35,141 bases of DNA, taken from assembly GCF_902498845.1 (NCBI RefSeq), contig NZ_CABVLM010000024.1, positions 1-35,141 on the forward strand. Direction: 5' to 3'. The notes below the pieces were generated by a model. It was not told where the DNA came from. It ran no database searches and worked only from the letters and a program-made list of their open reading frames with translations. Numbering within the stretch: position 1 is the stretch's first letter; every line of letters begins with the position of its first letter. Shown one piece after another: positions 33,571 to 35,141 of this stretch. This DNA comes from Pseudoalteromonas rhizosphaerae (GTDB lineage: Bacteria > Pseudomonadota > Gammaproteobacteria > Enterobacterales > Alteromonadaceae). A program made the position numbers and the translations under genes.

Positions 33571-34830
33571 CTAAGCAACAAAACCATAAATCAATGCAGC
33601 TACCGCTAATAAGCCTACCGCTAACACAAACAAGGTGCTAAAACGGCCACGGTATTTTTGTAATGCTGGAACTTTATAAACAGCAATCATTGGCATGATG
33701 AATAAGATCATCGCAATAATCGGCCCTGATAGTTGATCCATCATATCTAAGATACTTGGGTTTTTAACAGCACAAAACCAAATAGCAAAGAACATGATAG
33801 CAACACCAATTTTGTCAGCGTTTTTCAGCGACAAACTTGTTTGTTTAGTAACAAGCCCATTAAAGCTTTCTCTTGCTCCTAAAAAATGACCTAAGAAAGA
33901 TGAAGTGATAGCAATAAACGCGACTAGCGGGCCAAAGGTGGCAATAAATGAATTGTCTGTCACATTCGCTAGGTAAGATAACACGGATACGTTCTGTGCT
34001 TTAGCTTGCAGCATTTGCTCTGGCGTTAAAGAGAGTACACAGGAGAATACAAATAACAACACAAATACAATTAGCAGTAAGCTAGTACGCTTTAAAATCG
34101 CTTCAGACTTAGCTGTTGCTTGCTTACCATAATGACCTCGTTGTACGTTTACAAAGCTTGAAATCGCCGCTGCGTGGCTAAATGAGAACACTATTATAGG
34201 AATTGACAGCCATAGTGTTTTACTAAAGCCTACAAACTCAGGAAAGGCCATATTTGGTACTTGCCAACTAGGGATTAGATACAAAGATAGAAACAGTAAA
34301 ATCCCTACTAACGGATACACTAAAATAGCAAAAGCACGCAACATTAGCCTTTCACCACCGAGCATCAAGCTGATCATACTGGCAACTAAAACTCCTGAAA
34401 GCAATACTCTAGAAGGTGCTTCCATACCTAATTGGTTTACTATAAAACTATCAACAGTATTGGTTAGGCCAACACCATAGATCAGTAAAATTGGAAATAT
34501 TGATAAAAAATACAATAATGAAATTAATCTACCAGCATTCACACCAAAATGCTCTTCAACCACATCGGTAAAATCTGCATCTTTGCTCTTTGATGACAAT
34601 ACAAAACGTGCTAAGCCGCGGTGGGCTAAAAATGTCATCGGCAACGCTAAGCACGCTAAAATGATCAGCGGCCAAAAGCCACCAATACCAATATTAATTG
34701 GTAAAAATAAAATACCGGCACCGACTGCAGTACCAAAAAGACTCAACACCCATTGGGTATCATGAAAGTTCCATTTCGATTTACTTGTTGTCACTGCGTC
34801 AAACTGCGCAGCATCAGTGGAAGAGTTCAT
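33571..34830 (-). CDS. SdaC/TdcC-type amino acid transporter (HAAAP family)
   Basis: Inner-membrane amino acid permease with about eleven hydrophobic segments; 419 residues. The first segment LSLFGTAVGAGILFLPINIGIGGFWPL is the family signature of the hydroxy/aromatic amino acid permeases SdaC, TdcC and YhaO, and FSFSHAAAISSFVNVQRGHYG fits the same group. Serine (or threonine) with proton symport is the most likely substrate, but the assignment within the family is not certain. The frame opens at GTG 34839; I chose the ATG at 34830, six bases after AGGTGA. Single-gene unit, convergent with the lipase. Confidence 0.9.
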   Translation of the reverse strand: MNSSTDAAQFDAVTTSKSKWNFHDTQWVLSLFGTAVGAGILFLPINIGIGGFWPLIILACLALPMTFLAHRGLARFVLSSKSKDADFTDVVEEHFGVNAGRLISLLYFLSIFPILLIYGVGLTNTVDSFIVNQLGMEAPSRVLLSGVLVASMISLMLGGERLMLRAFAILVYPLVGILLFLSLYLIPSWQVPNMAFPEFVGFSKTLWLSIPIIVFSFSHAAAISSFVNVQRGHYGKQATAKSEAILKRTSLLLIVFVLLFVFSCVLSLTPEQMLQAKAQNVSVLSYLANVTDNSFIATFGPLVAFIAITSSFLGHFLGARESFNGLVTKQTSLSLKNADKIGVAIMFFAIWFCAVKNPSILDMMDQLSGPIIAMILFIMPMIAVYKVPALQKYRGRFSTLFVLAVGLLAVAALIYGFVA

Positions 34831-35014
34831 GCACTTCACCTATTAGTATAATAATTTGGCAAGAGCATATAGAAATCAACACATTATTTCAGTTTTTGGC
34901 GACATAATTAACTAAATATTACAGCCTATTTTGTAATTACTGAGTTACTTACTGTCATGAATTTGAAACAGTCATAAAATCAAAATTCTTTAGCTGATAG
35001 AGGAAATAAATTTG

Positions 35015-35084
35015 CGAGTTTCGAGTTTCGAGTTTCGAGTTTCGAGTTTCGAGTTTCGAGTTTCGAGTTTCGAGTTTCGAGTTT
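35015..35084. repeat. Heptanucleotide tandem repeat (CGAGTTT)10
   Basis: Ten exact copies of CGAGTTT run from 35015 to 35084 without a variant base. They begin 185 bases upstream of the transporter start, and no gene is visible to the window end. The region 34840-35014 is AT-rich with no recognised element. A unit of seven bases shifts frame, but the repeat is not inside a detectable gene here. Confidence 0.95.
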
Positions 35085-35141
35085 TACAAAAATAAACTTT
35101 TCGCGCCCTATGTCAAACGTTCGCTAACTTTACTCTCGCTA

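Overview
The window looks like chromosomal DNA of a marine gammaproteobacterium of the Alteromonadales, most likely Pseudoalteromonas or a close relative. This is inferred from the low GC content, the protein sequences (close to E. coli in the ribosomal and RNA polymerase genes but clearly distinct) and the order tRNA-Trp, secE, nusG, rplKAJL, rpoBC, rpsLG, fusA, tuf. No search could be run, so the genus is a judgement.

Positions 1-15840, minus strand: the translation and transcription core. In transcription order it holds tRNA-Trp, secE-nusG, rplK-rplA, rplJ-rplL-rpoB-rpoC, then rpsL-rpsG-fusA and the first 54 codons of tuf, which runs off the left edge. Control signals are readable from sequence: a near-consensus tRNA promoter, a strong bidirectional terminator after nusG, an internal promoter and long L10-type leader before rplJ, an attenuator-like hairpin between rplL and rpoB, and a new promoter between rpoC and rpsL whose -10 region abuts one arm of a terminator hairpin.

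Positions 16006-22547: accessory and metabolic genes. A very large hybrid sensor protein (two seven-bladed propellers, Y_Y_Y domain, histidine kinase, receiver, AraC-type DNA-binding domain) is followed by a CsgG-like lipoprotein with a C-terminal peptidoglycan-binding-like segment. On the minus strand deoC overlaps a small gene I do not recognise.

Positions 22824-29795, plus strand: a sulfate assimilation cluster in the order cysG, cysD, cysN, an SLC13-type permease with two RCK_C domains, cysC, cysQ. Together these take in an anion (probably sulfate), activate it to APS and PAPS, remove the PAP by-product and make siroheme for sulfite reductase. A perfect 7-5-7 dyad upstream of cysG is a candidate regulator site.

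Positions 29796-31000: no genes. An array of seven direct repeats of about 150 bp, each carrying a GTAG-headed REP-like palindrome, is followed by a separate large inverted repeat.

Positions 31023-33537: a compact accessory cassette: a 63-residue Ala-rich protein, a tandem duplicated pair of transthyretin-like (DUF6795-like) cytosolic proteins each with its own promoter-like sequence, and a class 3 lipase without signal peptide but with a helical C-terminal extension. Two terminators with an identical 11-base loop bracket the duplicated pair and the lipase. This is the best candidate for an undescribed system, possibly an antibacterial effector module.

Positions 33571-35141: an SdaC/TdcC-type amino acid transporter on the minus strand, then a 10-copy CGAGTTT tandem repeat near the right edge.
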